Assembly: GCA_965221985.1 (NCBI GenBank)
Contig: OZ244928.1
Coordinates: 744,001-808,000, forward strand
Source: J054 sp965221985
GTDB lineage: Bacteria; Pseudomonadota; Gammaproteobacteria; Steroidobacterales; GCA-2729495
Length of the DNA: 64,000 nt
Direction: 5' to 3'
The position numbers and the translations under genes were made by a program. The notes beneath the pieces were generated by a model. That model worked only from the letters and a program-made list of their open reading frames with translations. It did no database searches and had not been told where the DNA came from. Positions 9,718 to 19,128 of the stretch are shown piece after piece (position 1 is the stretch's first letter; each line of letters opens with the position of its first letter).

Positions 9718-10152
9718 TTAGCTACTACTTTGGTCTAGATCCGCCGCCTTCGCGGACGAGGCATCTAGCCAGGGAAAGTTTGTACTCAGTGCCGCCCAAT
9801 AAACGCCGTAGCTTGCCGCATAGGCGACGATTACCGGGACCAACTCCACTCGCAAAATCTTGATCGCCGCGATGAACAAAGCCACCGTCAAAACAATCTT
9901 CAGCGTCTCACTTATATAGACGCTACCCAAATACCGTTGTGGATGTTCGCTAGCATCCACGCTCAGCATTCTTAAAGCTTGATAAAGCCCGGCCAAAAGG
10001 CCAATGCCTCCACCAATCAATGCCGACAACAACCAAAGCCGGCCGCCGACCAATGCGGCTGCTCCAGCGACACACAAGGTCACTAACAACTGCCAGCTGG
10101 CGAGTCGCCAAACCGCGCGGCGCAGACTAAGGAATAATTGTTCGTTACCCAT
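9718..10152 (-). CDS. atpI: ATP synthase protein I (AtpI)
   Basis: AtpI is a small membrane protein at the head of atp operons, thought to help c-ring assembly or Mg2+ uptake; it is not part of the finished enzyme. The 144-residue product has four predicted membrane segments (LLVTLCVAGAAALVGG, LLSALIGGGIGLLAGLYQ, ISETLKIVLTVALFIAAI, LVPVIVAYAASYGVYWAA). Identification rests on position and topology because the family is poorly conserved. Confidence 0.85.
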   Translation of the reverse strand: MGNEQLFLSLRRAVWRLASWQLLVTLCVAGAAALVGGRLWLLSALIGGGIGLLAGLYQALRMLSVDASEHPQRYLGSVYISETLKIVLTVALFIAAIKILRVELVPVIVAYAASYGVYWAALSTNFPWLDASSAKAADLDQSSS

Positions 10153-10177
10153 CTACATGTGGGTTTGCTTGGGTTAC

Positions 10178-10196
10178 AAAAAAAGAGCCACTGCTC
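10178..10196 (-). terminator. possible weak intrinsic terminator behind parB
   Basis: Read on the minus strand, GAGC-AGTG-GCTC forms a four-base-pair stem followed directly by seven T residues. It lies between parB and atpI and would separate the par transcripts from the atp operon. The stem is short, so strength is doubtful. Confidence 0.35.
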
Positions 10197-10331
10197 GCCC
10201 CACAACGCGGGCGGGTGGCCACTCGCGGCAACCCAGGCCGCAAAGCCCGCGTATTCTAGGGGGATCGCCTCAGCCGTTCAAGCCTGATTGACGCCGGACG
10301 CTGTTGAGAAAAACCTTCGCGGCAGAAGTGC

Positions 10332-11225
10332 TTACTTAATGTGGTCGAGAATCCCGTCCAGCTCATCCAGGCTATTGTAGACAATGGTCAGCTTGCCCTT
10401 GCCGGTGGCCTGATGCTGGATCGTCACGCGGGCGCCTAGGCGCTCGGCCAGATCGTCCTGCAGGCGCCTAACATCAGGGTCTTGGGATGGCGACGGGCTA
10501 GGCTTGGTCGCTTTGCCTTGAAGCATGCGTTTGACCAGGGCCTCGGTTTCTCGCACCGACAAAGACTTCTTCACCACCAAAGCCGCGACTTCGGCCTGGG
10601 TACGGCTGCTGACTAGGCCCAGCAGCGCACGGGCGTGACCCATTCGGATTTGGCCCTTTTCCAGTTGAGTCTTGGCCTCCGGACAGAGATCCAACAAGCG
10701 CAATAGATTGGTGATGGCGGTGCGGGAACGGCCAATGGCATCGGCCGCACCCTGGTGGGTAAGCTTGAATTCGTCTATCAGGCGGCGAATAGCGAGGGCC
10801 TCGTCCAAGGGATTGAGGTTCTCGCGCTGGATATTTTCGATCAGGGCCACGGCGATGGCCGATTCATCGGGAATTTCCCGGACGACCGCGGGTATTTGGT
10901 CTAGGCCCGCGAGCTGAGCTGCCCGCCAGCGGCGTTCGCCGGCGACGATCTCGTAGCGCAACACGCCGTCAGAGCCTTTGGGCAAGGGCCGCACAACGAT
11001 GGGCTGTACCAAGCCTTGGGATTCGATGGACCGGGCCAAGTCTTCCAGCGCCTCCTGGTCCATATTTTGACGAGGCTGGTAAGCGCCACGCCGGAGCAAG
11101 TCCACCGGGATCTCGCGCAATCCCTCTTCCGCCTGAACGGCTTCCGTCAGAGGTTCTGTCAGTACCGGCACATCGCCCAATAAGGCGTCCAGGCCGCGCC
11201 CCAAGCCCGTTTTCTTGGCTGCCAT
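10332..11225 (-). CDS. parB: chromosome partitioning protein ParB
   Basis: ParB is the CTP-dependent clamp that loads at parS and spreads to organise the origin region. The N-terminal tail KKTGLGRGLDALLGD is the usual ParA-contact motif, the GERRWRAAQ box of the CTP-binding domain lies near residue 90, and ENIQRENLNPLDEA and the helix-turn-helix region follow. I choose the ATG at 11225 (297 residues) because GGAG lies nine bases upstream; in-frame starts at 11234 and 11264 add 3 or 13 residues. It is 100 bp downstream of parA, and two parS sites lie in recF within this window. Confidence 0.95.
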   Translation of the reverse strand: MAAKKTGLGRGLDALLGDVPVLTEPLTEAVQAEEGLREIPVDLLRRGAYQPRQNMDQEALEDLARSIESQGLVQPIVVRPLPKGSDGVLRYEIVAGERRWRAAQLAGLDQIPAVVREIPDESAIAVALIENIQRENLNPLDEALAIRRLIDEFKLTHQGAADAIGRSRTAITNLLRLLDLCPEAKTQLEKGQIRMGHARALLGLVSSRTQAEVAALVVKKSLSVRETEALVKRMLQGKATKPSPSPSQDPDVRRLQDDLAERLGARVTIQHQATGKGKLTIVYNSLDELDGILDHIK

Positions 11226-11325
11226 TTCGCTCATCTCCAACAAACCCGCCGAATTTCGGCACACCCTAGGGCCATTCTAGCTTGCGTGGCGCGTAAGGCC
11301 AGCTGGACGTCGCAAATTTTCTTGG

Positions 11326-12114
11326 CTAAGTAGCAACGGGGACCGGATCGGGGTTTTCGCGTTCGATGATTTCCTCGGCCAGGCGTTGATAGGCCTTTGC
11401 ACCCCGCGAGGCTCGATCGTGATACATGGCCGGTAATCCGAAACTGGGCGCTTCGGCGAGGCGAACATTGCGCGGGATAACAGTTTCGAAAACCTTGTCA
11501 CGAAAATGTTGAATCAACTGCGCGGAGACTTCTTCGGCCAGCTTGTTACGCGAGTCGTACATGGTGCGCAACAGTCCAGCCACCTGCAGCTTTTGATTTA
11601 CCGTATTGCGTACTTGCTTGATGGTTTCTAGCAGGGCCGATAGGCCCTCCAAGGCATAATATTCACACTGAATAGGAATCAACACGCCATCGGCGGCAGT
11701 CAGCGCATTCAAGGTCAACATGTTTATGGTCGGTGGACAGTCCACGAAGATGTAGTCGTAAACGCCCTGAACCGATTCCAGTGCGGTTCGCAATTTCAGT
11801 TCCCGGCCAATTTCTTGCAGCAATCGAACTTCAGCAACGGTGAGTTCGGCGTTGGCAGGCAGTAAGGAAAAATTACCAGTGGCCACGGCCATGATCACAT
11901 TCTGCGCCGGCAACTCTCCCAGTAAGACATCGCAAACCGTTCCCTCAAGCTCTTGCTTGGCCACACCACAGCCCGTGGTGCTATTCGCCTGGGGATCTAG
12001 ATCCACGAGCAAGACCCTTCGGTCTAAGTTCGCTAGCGCCGCGGATAGATTGACGCTGGTGGTGGTCTTACCCACTCCGCCCTTTTGATTAGCGATGGCA
12101 ATGATTTGTCCCAT
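11326..12114 (-). CDS. parA: chromosome partitioning ATPase ParA
   Basis: ParA is the deviant Walker ATPase that moves ParB-parS complexes over the nucleoid. The deviant P-loop KGGVGKTTTSVNL starts at residue 10, the Walker A' DLDPQAN is near 39-45 and the Walker B region YIFVDCPPTINMLT near 115. Length 262 is typical of chromosomal ParA. It lies between rsmG and parB, the usual order. Confidence 0.97.
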   Translation of the reverse strand: MGQIIAIANQKGGVGKTTTSVNLSAALANLDRRVLLVDLDPQANSTTGCGVAKQELEGTVCDVLLGELPAQNVIMAVATGNFSLLPANAELTVAEVRLLQEIGRELKLRTALESVQGVYDYIFVDCPPTINMLTLNALTAADGVLIPIQCEYYALEGLSALLETIKQVRNTVNQKLQVAGLLRTMYDSRNKLAEEVSAQLIQHFRDKVFETVIPRNVRLAEAPSFGLPAMYHDRASRGAKAYQRLAEEIIERENPDPVPVAT

Positions 12115-12255
12115 GAGGTTTAGATGCCTGCTTTAACCGGTCATTGCCTGCGTTGTCTTGTCGTATGACCGGCCGGGTATTGGCCGCTGCGGCCTACTAG
12201 TCTACGCGATTCAGCCCGCGGGCCCGATCACTGCGCCCAGTATAGCCACTCGACT

Positions 12256-12933
12256 TCAGGTTAATTGGTTGTTGTGGCTAGGGGTCGCCACGGCACGCGG
12301 CTTTAGCACGAGAATGTTGCGATGCGCATCGACTCCGGGCAAATCGACGCGCGTGGTTTCTGCGACCTGCCAAGCCGGCGGCAAGCTGCCCAGTTCCGTT
12401 TCCGGTAGCCGACCTTTCATGGCGACTAGTCGCCCGCCTGGAGCAAGCAAATGCGCCGCGCGAGCGATGAAGTCCGACAAGGAGGTGAAGGCCCGGCAAA
12501 TCACCGTATCGAATAGATCCTCCGGCTGAAAATCCTGCGCACGGCTGTGTATCGCGCTTACCTGGCCCAGAGACAATTCTCCGATGACATGTTGAACGAA
12601 ACGAATCTTCTTACCCGCGGAATCGATCAGTACGAATTCTCTATCCGGCTCGAGCATGGCGAGAGGAATCCCCGGCAACCCGGCACCTGTACCCACATCG
12701 GCAACGCGCTGGCCGAACAAGAACGGCAGAGCGGTGAGGGAATCTAGGATATGCAGCGGCACCATTTCCATGGGATCGCGCACGGCCGTCAAATTAAACG
12801 CTCGGTTCCATTTTTCCAGCAAGCGCAAAAAATGCAGAAAGCGTTCAGTCAAACTCGCGGATGAGTCCACATGCAGGGCCTGCAAGCCACTGCGCAATAA
12901 GTCAGAGAGTTCCGCGTCGCGTGAGTTCATCAT
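12256..12933 (-). CDS. rsmG: 16S rRNA (guanine527-N7)-methyltransferase RsmG
   Basis: RsmG methylates G527 of 16S rRNA using S-adenosylmethionine. The SAM-binding motif VADVGTGAGLPGIPLA is near residue 75, and FNLTAVRDPMEMVPLHILDSL precedes it as in the family. The 225-residue frame overlaps the upstream oxidoreductase gene by 32 bases; ATG codons at 12933 and 12930 are both possible. It normally follows mnmG directly, but here ~7.8 kb separates them. Confidence 0.95.
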   Translation of the reverse strand: MMNSRDAELSDLLRSGLQALHVDSSASLTERFLHFLRLLEKWNRAFNLTAVRDPMEMVPLHILDSLTALPFLFGQRVADVGTGAGLPGIPLAMLEPDREFVLIDSAGKKIRFVQHVIGELSLGQVSAIHSRAQDFQPEDLFDTVICRAFTSLSDFIARAAHLLAPGGRLVAMKGRLPETELGSLPPAWQVAETTRVDLPGVDAHRNILVLKPRAVATPSHNNQLT

Positions 12934-13918
12934 TCAAGCGCACCAGCGTACGTCCAACGACCGCGCCGTCCACGTAGGCCTGAAATTGTTCAGCGAGTTC
13001 ATCCAAACTGATTTCGCGGCTCGCGATGACATCGAGATGCCTGGGCGCCAGATCTTCGGCCATGCGTTGCCAAACTTCAGCGCGCAATGCCAAAGGCGCT
13101 TCCACCGAGTTAATACCGAGCAAATTTACGCCCCGCAAAATAAAGGGCATTACCGTCGTATTCAGCGCGAACCCCGCCGCCAAACCAATGCTCGCAATAT
13201 TTCCATAGCCCTGGGTCGTGCGGGTTAGCCAGCCCAAGACATCGCCACCCAGATTATCGATGGCACCGGCCCAAAGGGCTTTTTCCAACGGCCGGGTACC
13301 CAGCTCGAGTTCACGCAGGTTGACTATGTCCTCAGCACCTAGCTGTTTCAGATAGTCGTGAGCATCGGTTTTACTCGTCATGGCCGTGACGGAATATCCC
13401 CGGCCACTGAGCATGTCCACCGCCACACTGCCCACCCCGCCCGTGGCACCATTGACCAGAATGGGCCCCTGCTCGGGCTGTTGACCGTTGCGCTCCATGG
13501 CGTGAATGGCCATGGCGGCGGTAAAGCCCGCGGTACCCAGTTGCATGGCCGTGCGTGTGTCCATACCGGCGGGCAAGAGATTGACCCAATCGCCCGGCAC
13601 CCGCGAGTACTGGCTAAAGCCACCGTCATGCGTCTCGCTTTGGCCGCAACCGCAAACCGCGACCTGCGCACCCACCGGCACGCGGGGATCCGAAGAAGTC
13701 TCCACGGTACCAGCAATATCCACCCCGCCCACCAGCGGGAAACGACGCAGAATTTTCCCGGTGCCAGTGGCCGCCAAGGCGTCTTTATAGTTAATGCTGG
13801 AGAATTCGCCGCGAATCACCACATCGCCGTCGCTTAAATCTTCCAGCGTGATGGTTTCCACGCGCGCGTCTTCGCGCCCTTTGGCGGAGTGAATGCGGAA
13901 AGCCTTGAATGAATCCAT
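12902..13918 (-). CDS. AcuI/YhdH-type zinc-free medium-chain oxidoreductase
   Basis: This looks like the acrylyl-CoA reductase / quinone-oxidoreductase branch of the medium-chain dehydrogenase family. Visible features are SSINYKDALAATGTGKILR (near 40), FPLVGGVDIAGTV, and the NADPH-binding glycine motif NGATGGVGSVAVDML near residue 155; ligands for structural zinc are missing. I use the ATG at 13918 (MDSFKAFRIH, 338 residues); an upstream in-frame start adds 11 unlike residues. NADPH use and the substrate are inferred from the family. Its end overlaps rsmG by 32 bp, so the two are probably cotranscribed. Confidence 0.85.
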   Translation of the reverse strand: MDSFKAFRIHSAKGREDARVETITLEDLSDGDVVIRGEFSSINYKDALAATGTGKILRRFPLVGGVDIAGTVETSSDPRVPVGAQVAVCGCGQSETHDGGFSQYSRVPGDWVNLLPAGMDTRTAMQLGTAGFTAAMAIHAMERNGQQPEQGPILVNGATGGVGSVAVDMLSGRGYSVTAMTSKTDAHDYLKQLGAEDIVNLRELELGTRPLEKALWAGAIDNLGGDVLGWLTRTTQGYGNIASIGLAAGFALNTTVMPFILRGVNLLGINSVEAPLALRAEVWQRMAEDLAPRHLDVIASREISLDELAEQFQAYVDGAVVGRTLVRLNDELTRRGTL

Positions 13919-13984
13919 GGATCTCACTCCCAAACCGAGTCTCGTCTGCACGACGACGCGCCCCGGCAGCGAGTCCGGTCAGTT

Positions 13985-14602
13985 TTAGTATTGGACTGTG
14001 AATAGACCGCTTTGCGCGGCGTAATAAGCAGCGATGTCTTCAATATCTTCCGGACTCAAGCTGGACACAAGTCCCGCCATGACCGGGTCTTTTCTGCCGC
14101 CGCTCTGATACTCGCTGATGGCCCGGCCTAGATAATCTTTGTGCTGGCCAGCCAAACTGGGCCAGTTGGCTGCCGGACTGACACCCGATTCACCGTGGCA
14201 AGCCGCGCAAACCGCAGCCTTTTCCTTGCCCGCTGCCGCGCGGCCGCGTGTGACGGTTTCACCCGCCTGGATCTCGCCCTGACTGGCAAAATAAGCGGCG
14301 AGATCCCGCATGTCTTGGTCGCTTAGAGTCGCACCCTGCGCGTACATCGTGGGATGCGCGCGAGTCTTGTTCTTATAGCCCTGCAAAGCCAGCACAAGGT
14401 ACTCGTCTTGCTGACCGCCCAGCTTGGGCACGCGATAGGAGGGATAGGCATTACGATAGCCGGGAATTCCGTGGCAGCCGAGACAACTATCCGCCAAGAT
14501 TGCGCCTCGTTCGGCATCGCCCTCGGCCAGCGCCAGACCCGGCAAGGCCAGGGCTAGGCAAAGCATCAGCATAATCAGTTTGCGGCTAATCTGTCTAAAC
14601 AT
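13985..14602 (-). CDS. periplasmic dihaem cytochrome c (c4-like)
   Basis: A signal peptide (MFRQISRKLIMLMLCLALALPGLALA) is followed by two cytochrome c domains with haem-attachment motifs CLGCH (near 41) and CAACH (near 133), so it is an exported dihaem electron carrier. Candidate axial methionines are in HPTMYAQGA and DPVMAGLVS. The 205-residue size fits cytochrome c4, an electron donor to terminal oxidases, but no oxidase gene is adjacent. It is on the same strand as, and upstream of, the AcuI-like gene. Confidence 0.88.
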   Translation of the reverse strand: MFRQISRKLIMLMLCLALALPGLALAEGDAERGAILADSCLGCHGIPGYRNAYPSYRVPKLGGQQDEYLVLALQGYKNKTRAHPTMYAQGATLSDQDMRDLAAYFASQGEIQAGETVTRGRAAAGKEKAAVCAACHGESGVSPAANWPSLAGQHKDYLGRAISEYQSGGRKDPVMAGLVSSLSPEDIEDIAAYYAAQSGLFTVQY

Positions 14603-14695
14603 GAACTTCTCGCCTGTCCCTTTGCGGACCGTATCGCGGGACGCTATGTTAGTGCCCGCACGGCCTATTTTCTAGTGGAATTCGAGGATCCTGTC

Positions 14696-15412
14696 ATGAA
14701 CCGACGCACCCGCATCATGTCCCTGGTTATGCTGCTTGCCGCCACGCTGCTAAGCTTGCCCGCCATGGCCGAAGAAGATCATCGCCGGCTCACGGTATCA
14801 GGCAGTGCGACAGTCAATGCCGCTCCAGACCGCGCCATGATTACCATGGGCATTCAAGACCGCAATCCCAGCATGAGCGTGGCCCGCGACAAAGTGGCCA
14901 AGGTCGCGGGTGACTTTCTTGCCTTGTGCAGAAAACTAGGCATCGAAGATAAGCACATTCAAACCACGGGGCTTACCATCAATCCTGAATACCGCTGGGA
15001 GCAAAATACCCGCGAGCAACGCTTCATCGGTTACTTTGTCCAGCGGCAACTGGTTGTGGAAGTTCAAGACCTAGATTTATTGGGCAAACTTATCGAAAGC
15101 GCGGTGGACTCGGGGGTCAATCAAGTTTCACCTCCCACACTGAATAGCAGTCGCCGCAAAGCTCTGCAGCGTGAGGCCCTAGCCGAAGCCGCCAAAGACG
15201 CGCGCGCCAGCGCCAAAGTCTTGGCCGACACCATGGGCATCAAACTGGGTACGGTGCGCCAACTAGACGCGGTGGAAAATTACGGCGGACCTGTTCCCAT
15301 GCGGGGGCGCGCCATGGCCATGGAAGCCGATGGCGGCGCTGCCGATACTTATCAGGCGGGCGACATTAGCTTTAATGCGCGAGTGAATGTGGTGTTCGAT
15401 TTGGAGGAATAG
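14696..15412 (+). CDS. SIMPL-domain (DUF541) periplasmic protein
   Basis: The protein has a signal peptide (RIMSLVMLLAATLLSLPAMA) and a single SIMPL/DUF541 domain, with the typical opening LTVSGSATVNAAPDRAMITMGI and the block YFVQRQLVVEVQDLDLLGKL. Members of this family (for example E. coli YggE) are periplasmic or outer-membrane linked and are implicated in stress tolerance; the activity is not known. I use ATG 14696 (238 residues) because GAGGA lies seven bases upstream. It is divergent from the cytochrome gene and convergent with the transporter operon. Confidence 0.85.
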   Translation: MNRRTRIMSLVMLLAATLLSLPAMAEEDHRRLTVSGSATVNAAPDRAMITMGIQDRNPSMSVARDKVAKVAGDFLALCRKLGIEDKHIQTTGLTINPEYRWEQNTREQRFIGYFVQRQLVVEVQDLDLLGKLIESAVDSGVNQVSPPTLNSSRRKALQREALAEAAKDARASAKVLADTMGIKLGTVRQLDAVENYGGPVPMRGRAMAMEADGGAADTYQAGDISFNARVNVVFDLEE

Positions 15413-15511
15413 TTCGGGCTGCGAACTTTCGGTAAGAGAGTCTTTTACCTATGAAAGGGTTTCGACATCTATCAATACCGATGGGTAAACGACGACCGCA
15501 AGCTTAGTCCC

Positions 15512-17317
15512 CTACCCCTGATTGGAAAATTCTCCGGCACGAAGACAGGCGACCTGATTGTTGGCGAATGGCCGAAGAACCGGCCGTGTCGTGGCGCAGT
15601 CTTTCAGTGCATGGGCGCAACGTGTTCTAAAGCTACAGCCCGACGGCGGATCGATGGGCGATGGTAGATCGCCGCTCAGGGCCACGGCTACACGCCGTCG
15701 CTCGAGTTGGGGATCAGGTACAGGTATGGCGGCGAGCAAGGCCTGCGTATAAGGATGTTGGGGATTTTCGTAAAGGGCATCGGCTTGGGCCAGTTCGACG
15801 ACGCGGCCCAGGTACATCACGAGCACGCGATGGCTGATTTGGCGAACCACGGCCAAATCGTGGGCGACGAAAATTAGCGCCAAGCCAAGCTGATCTTGCA
15901 GCGAAATCAGCAAGCGTATGATTTGCGCTTGCACAGAAACATCCAATGCGCTGACCGGTTCATCGCAAATAATGACTTTGGGCTTTAGAACCAGCGCCCG
16001 CGCGATACCAATGCGTTGACACTGACCACCGGAAAATTCGTGAGCATAGCGCTGCATGTGGTCCGTTTCTAAACCGACACGGCGCAGAATTTCCGCCACA
16101 CGTTCATTCATTTGCCCCTTGCTTAGCTCGGGGTGAAAAGTTTCCAGCGGCTCGGCCACGATATCGCGGACTGTCATGCGGGGATTCAATGATGCCAAGG
16201 GATCTTGAAAAATCACCTGCAAATGGCGGCGCGCATCGCGCAACTGGCGGCCATCTAAGGATGAGAGTTCACGACCGAGTAATGCCACCTTTCCCTCGGT
16301 TATATTCACCAAACGCAAAATTGCGCGGGCCAGGGTGGATTTGCCGCAACCGGATTCCCCCACCACGCCCAAGGTTTCACCGGCGGATAGTTGCAGGCTG
16401 ACATTATCGACGGCCCGCAGCACGGGCGCCTTGGCAAACCAGCCTTGCGCCGGTAGCTCAAACGCCACGGATAAATCATCGACCGTCAAGACTTCGTCTT
16501 CGGAGGCTGGCGATCGTGCGCCGGGAACATCCAGGCGTGGTACTGCCGCCAACAAGGCTCGCGTATATTCATGCGCCGGCTTGTCGAAGATAGCTTCAAC
16601 GCCACCACGCTCGCGCGTATAGCCATCTTGCATCACTAGCAGACGATCACATTGGCCCGCAACAACACCTAAATCATGGCTAATCAGAATGGTCGCCGTG
16701 CGAAACTGATGCCGCAATTCCGCCATCAGCTCCAAAATCTGGGCTTGTACGGTCACATCGAGCGCGGTAGTCGGCTCGTCGGCGATGAGCACGCGAGGTT
16801 CGCACAGTAAGGCAGTGGCGATCATAACTCTTTGACGCATGCCGCCCGACAATTCATGGGGAAACATATCCAATCGACGCTCGGCCTCGCTGAGACGTAC
16901 TGCCTTGAGCAATTCCAAGGCACGAGCACGAGCATTTTGACGGCTGATTCTCTGGTGCGCCTGTAGGACCATGGTCATCTGCGCGCCGATACGCAGATAC
17001 GGATTTAGCGCGGTCATGGGATCTTGGAACACCATGGCGATGCCGGCGCCGCGGATTTCGCGTAAGCGTGGCGACGATAAACCAAGGAGCTCTTCGCCGG
17101 CAAAACGCGCGCTGCCCGTGGCAACGCCGTTATCCGCCAGCAGACCGAGCAGGGCCAGCATGGCCTGGCTTTTCCCGGAACCCGATTCGCCAACAATTCC
17201 CAGAGTCTCGCCGGGCTGCAAGGAAAAACTCAGATCCTTGACGGCGGCCACTGATCCGCTGGCCGTTTTGAAATTGACGCTCAGACTGGCAACGTCGAGT
17301 AGCGGAGTCTCGCTCAT
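15512..17317 (-). CDS. oligopeptide ABC transporter, fused ATP-binding protein (OppD-OppF type)
   Basis: One 601-residue chain holds two complete ABC ATPase domains, so it replaces the separate OppD and OppF proteins. Domain 1 has Walker A GESGSGKSQ (near 42), signature LSGGMRQR and Walker B VLIADEPT; domain 2 has GESGCGKST (near 345), signature FSGGQCQR and VIICDEPVSALD. The C-terminal oligopeptide-transporter tail (SGCSFRTRCAHALKDC) with its cysteines is present. The start ATG lies one base after the oppC stop, so translation is coupled. The permease subunits and binding protein are the three genes just upstream. Confidence 0.93.
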   Translation of the reverse strand: MSETPLLDVASLSVNFKTASGSVAAVKDLSFSLQPGETLGIVGESGSGKSQAMLALLGLLADNGVATGSARFAGEELLGLSSPRLREIRGAGIAMVFQDPMTALNPYLRIGAQMTMVLQAHQRISRQNARARALELLKAVRLSEAERRLDMFPHELSGGMRQRVMIATALLCEPRVLIADEPTTALDVTVQAQILELMAELRHQFRTATILISHDLGVVAGQCDRLLVMQDGYTRERGGVEAIFDKPAHEYTRALLAAVPRLDVPGARSPASEDEVLTVDDLSVAFELPAQGWFAKAPVLRAVDNVSLQLSAGETLGVVGESGCGKSTLARAILRLVNITEGKVALLGRELSSLDGRQLRDARRHLQVIFQDPLASLNPRMTVRDIVAEPLETFHPELSKGQMNERVAEILRRVGLETDHMQRYAHEFSGGQCQRIGIARALVLKPKVIICDEPVSALDVSVQAQIIRLLISLQDQLGLALIFVAHDLAVVRQISHRVLVMYLGRVVELAQADALYENPQHPYTQALLAAIPVPDPQLERRRVAVALSGDLPSPIDPPSGCSFRTRCAHALKDCATTRPVLRPFANNQVACLRAGEFSNQG

Positions 17318-17318
17318 G

Positions 17319-18197
17319 TCAGGCACTGCGATCGCGCGGATCCAATGCATCGCGCAAACCATCGCCAAGAAAGTTGAAACAAAACAGGGTTGCCGCCAAG
17401 AACAAACCGGGAAACAGCAGCATCCACGGCGCGTTCTCCAATTCCTGCGCGCCTTCGTTCACCAATGCGCCCCAAGAGGTCATGGGTTCTTGCACGCCCA
17501 AGCCTAAGAAGCTCAGAAACGATTCCACCAGAATGACCTGGGGTATGGTCAGGGTCGCGTAGACAATTACCACGCCCAAGAGATTCGGCACGATATGCCG
17601 GCGAATAATTTTCGCCGTACTGACGCCGCCAGCACGCGCGGCATCCACGAATTCACGTTCGCGCAAACTCAGGGCCTGGCCACGAACAATACGCGCCATA
17701 TCCAACCAATTGATGGCGCCGATGGCAACGAAAATCAGCAAAATGTTGCGGCCGAAAAAAACCATCAACAAAATCACTAAAAACATAAACGGCAGCGCGT
17801 AGAGAATATCGACGAAGCGCATCATGAATTGATCGACACGGCCACCTATGTACCCCGCCACCGCGCCGTAGCTAATACCTATAACCAGCGACACGGCGGT
17901 GGCCACTAGGCCCACCAATAGCGAAATGCGTCCGCCGTACAAAGTCCGCACGAATAAGTCCCGCCCCAGGGCATCGGTGCCAAAGGGATGAAAAGAATTA
18001 AGAGTCGGTCCGATGGAAATCCGTTCCCAGTCGGTGAAATCATAAGAATATGGACTCAAGAAAGGACCCACTAAGACCAAAATCATCAAGATCACCAGAG
18101 TCCACAGAGCCCGCATGGCCGCCCGGTTGCGCCGCAAAACCAGCCAGGCATCGGACCACAAACTACGAGCCACGGTGCTGTTCGCCATGTCGCTCAT
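17319..18197 (-). CDS. oppC: oligopeptide ABC transporter permease (OppC type)
   Basis: This inner-membrane permease has the long N-terminal OppC_N segment (LWTLVILMILVLVGPFL), HPFGTDALGRDLFVRTLYGG, six predicted membrane helices and the EAA loop EREFVDAARAGGVSTAKII that contacts the ATPase. Length 292 is normal. The ATG overlaps the oppB stop as ATGA, and the fused ATPase follows by one base. Substrate specificity cannot be read from the permease. Confidence 0.93.
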   Translation of the reverse strand: MSDMANSTVARSLWSDAWLVLRRNRAAMRALWTLVILMILVLVGPFLSPYSYDFTDWERISIGPTLNSFHPFGTDALGRDLFVRTLYGGRISLLVGLVATAVSLVIGISYGAVAGYIGGRVDQFMMRFVDILYALPFMFLVILLMVFFGRNILLIFVAIGAINWLDMARIVRGQALSLREREFVDAARAGGVSTAKIIRRHIVPNLLGVVIVYATLTIPQVILVESFLSFLGLGVQEPMTSWGALVNEGAQELENAPWMLLFPGLFLAATLFCFNFLGDGLRDALDPRDRSA

Positions 18198-19120
18198 GAT
18201 TGCCGGCGAAGCCGCGGATCAAGCCAGCCGTACATCAGATCCACCAGAAAATTCAGAACAATGATCAAGCAGCCGTAGAACACCACCACGCCCATGACCA
18301 AGGTGTAATCGCGATTCAAAGCGCCTTGCACAAAGAAACGGCCCAGGCCAGGCACGCCGAAGATTTGTTCCACCACCACCGAACCCGTGATGATGGCGGC
18401 CAGGGCAGGGCCCAAATAGGAAATCACCGGCAACATAGCGGGTTTCAGCGCGTGCCGGATAACCACTTGCGCGGTGGACAAGCCCTGCGCGCGCGCCGTA
18501 CGAATAAAAGGGCTACGCAATACCTCGATCATACTGCCGCGCGTTAGGCGCGCAATGTACGCAAGCTGCGGCAGCGCCAGTGCGACGACCGGTAGCAGAA
18601 GATATTTCAGGGAACCGTCGCCCAAACCGCCGGCGGGAAGCCATCGCAAGTACACCGCAAATACCAACACCAACAGCGGGGCCAACACGAAGTTTGGAAT
18701 GGAGATACCGGTCATGCTCGCGGTCATCACCGCGTGATCGGACAAACGATTTTGTCGTAGCGCCGCGAAGACGCCCGCGCTGACACCCAACAACAATGCC
18801 AAAGCCATGGCTAGCGACCCCAAACGCAGGGACACGGGAAATCCCGTGGCAATGAGTTCCGTCACGCTGTAATCGCGGTACTGAAAAGAAGGCCCAAAAT
18901 CGCCCTGCGCGATATTCCACAAGTAGTGTCCCAGTTGTACCGGCAGGGAATCATCCAGCCGATAGGCCGCCCGCAGGTTTGCTTCGATTTCCGGCGGCAA
19001 ACGTTTTTCGCTATCGAAGGGCCCGCCCGGTGCCAAGCGAATGAGGACGAAGGCCAGCACAATGAGTAACAGCAGTGTGGGAATGGCACTGAACAATCGC
19101 CGGATCGCAAAACGCAGCAT
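18194..19120 (-). CDS. oppB: oligopeptide ABC transporter permease (OppB type)
   Basis: The protein starts with the family pattern MLRFAIRRLFSAIPTLLLL, has six hydrophobic segments, DSLPVQLGHYLWNIAQGDFG in the first periplasmic loop and the EAA motif PFIRTARAQGLSTAQVV. I use ATG 19120 (308 residues) because it matches the usual OppB N-terminus and lies 8 bp after the binding-protein stop; longer in-frame extensions run into that gene. Overlaps oppC by four bases. Confidence 0.93.
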   Translation of the reverse strand: MLRFAIRRLFSAIPTLLLLIVLAFVLIRLAPGGPFDSEKRLPPEIEANLRAAYRLDDSLPVQLGHYLWNIAQGDFGPSFQYRDYSVTELIATGFPVSLRLGSLAMALALLLGVSAGVFAALRQNRLSDHAVMTASMTGISIPNFVLAPLLVLVFAVYLRWLPAGGLGDGSLKYLLLPVVALALPQLAYIARLTRGSMIEVLRSPFIRTARAQGLSTAQVVIRHALKPAMLPVISYLGPALAAIITGSVVVEQIFGVPGLGRFFVQGALNRDYTLVMGVVVFYGCLIIVLNFLVDLMYGWLDPRLRRQS

Positions 19121-19128
19121 GAACTTGA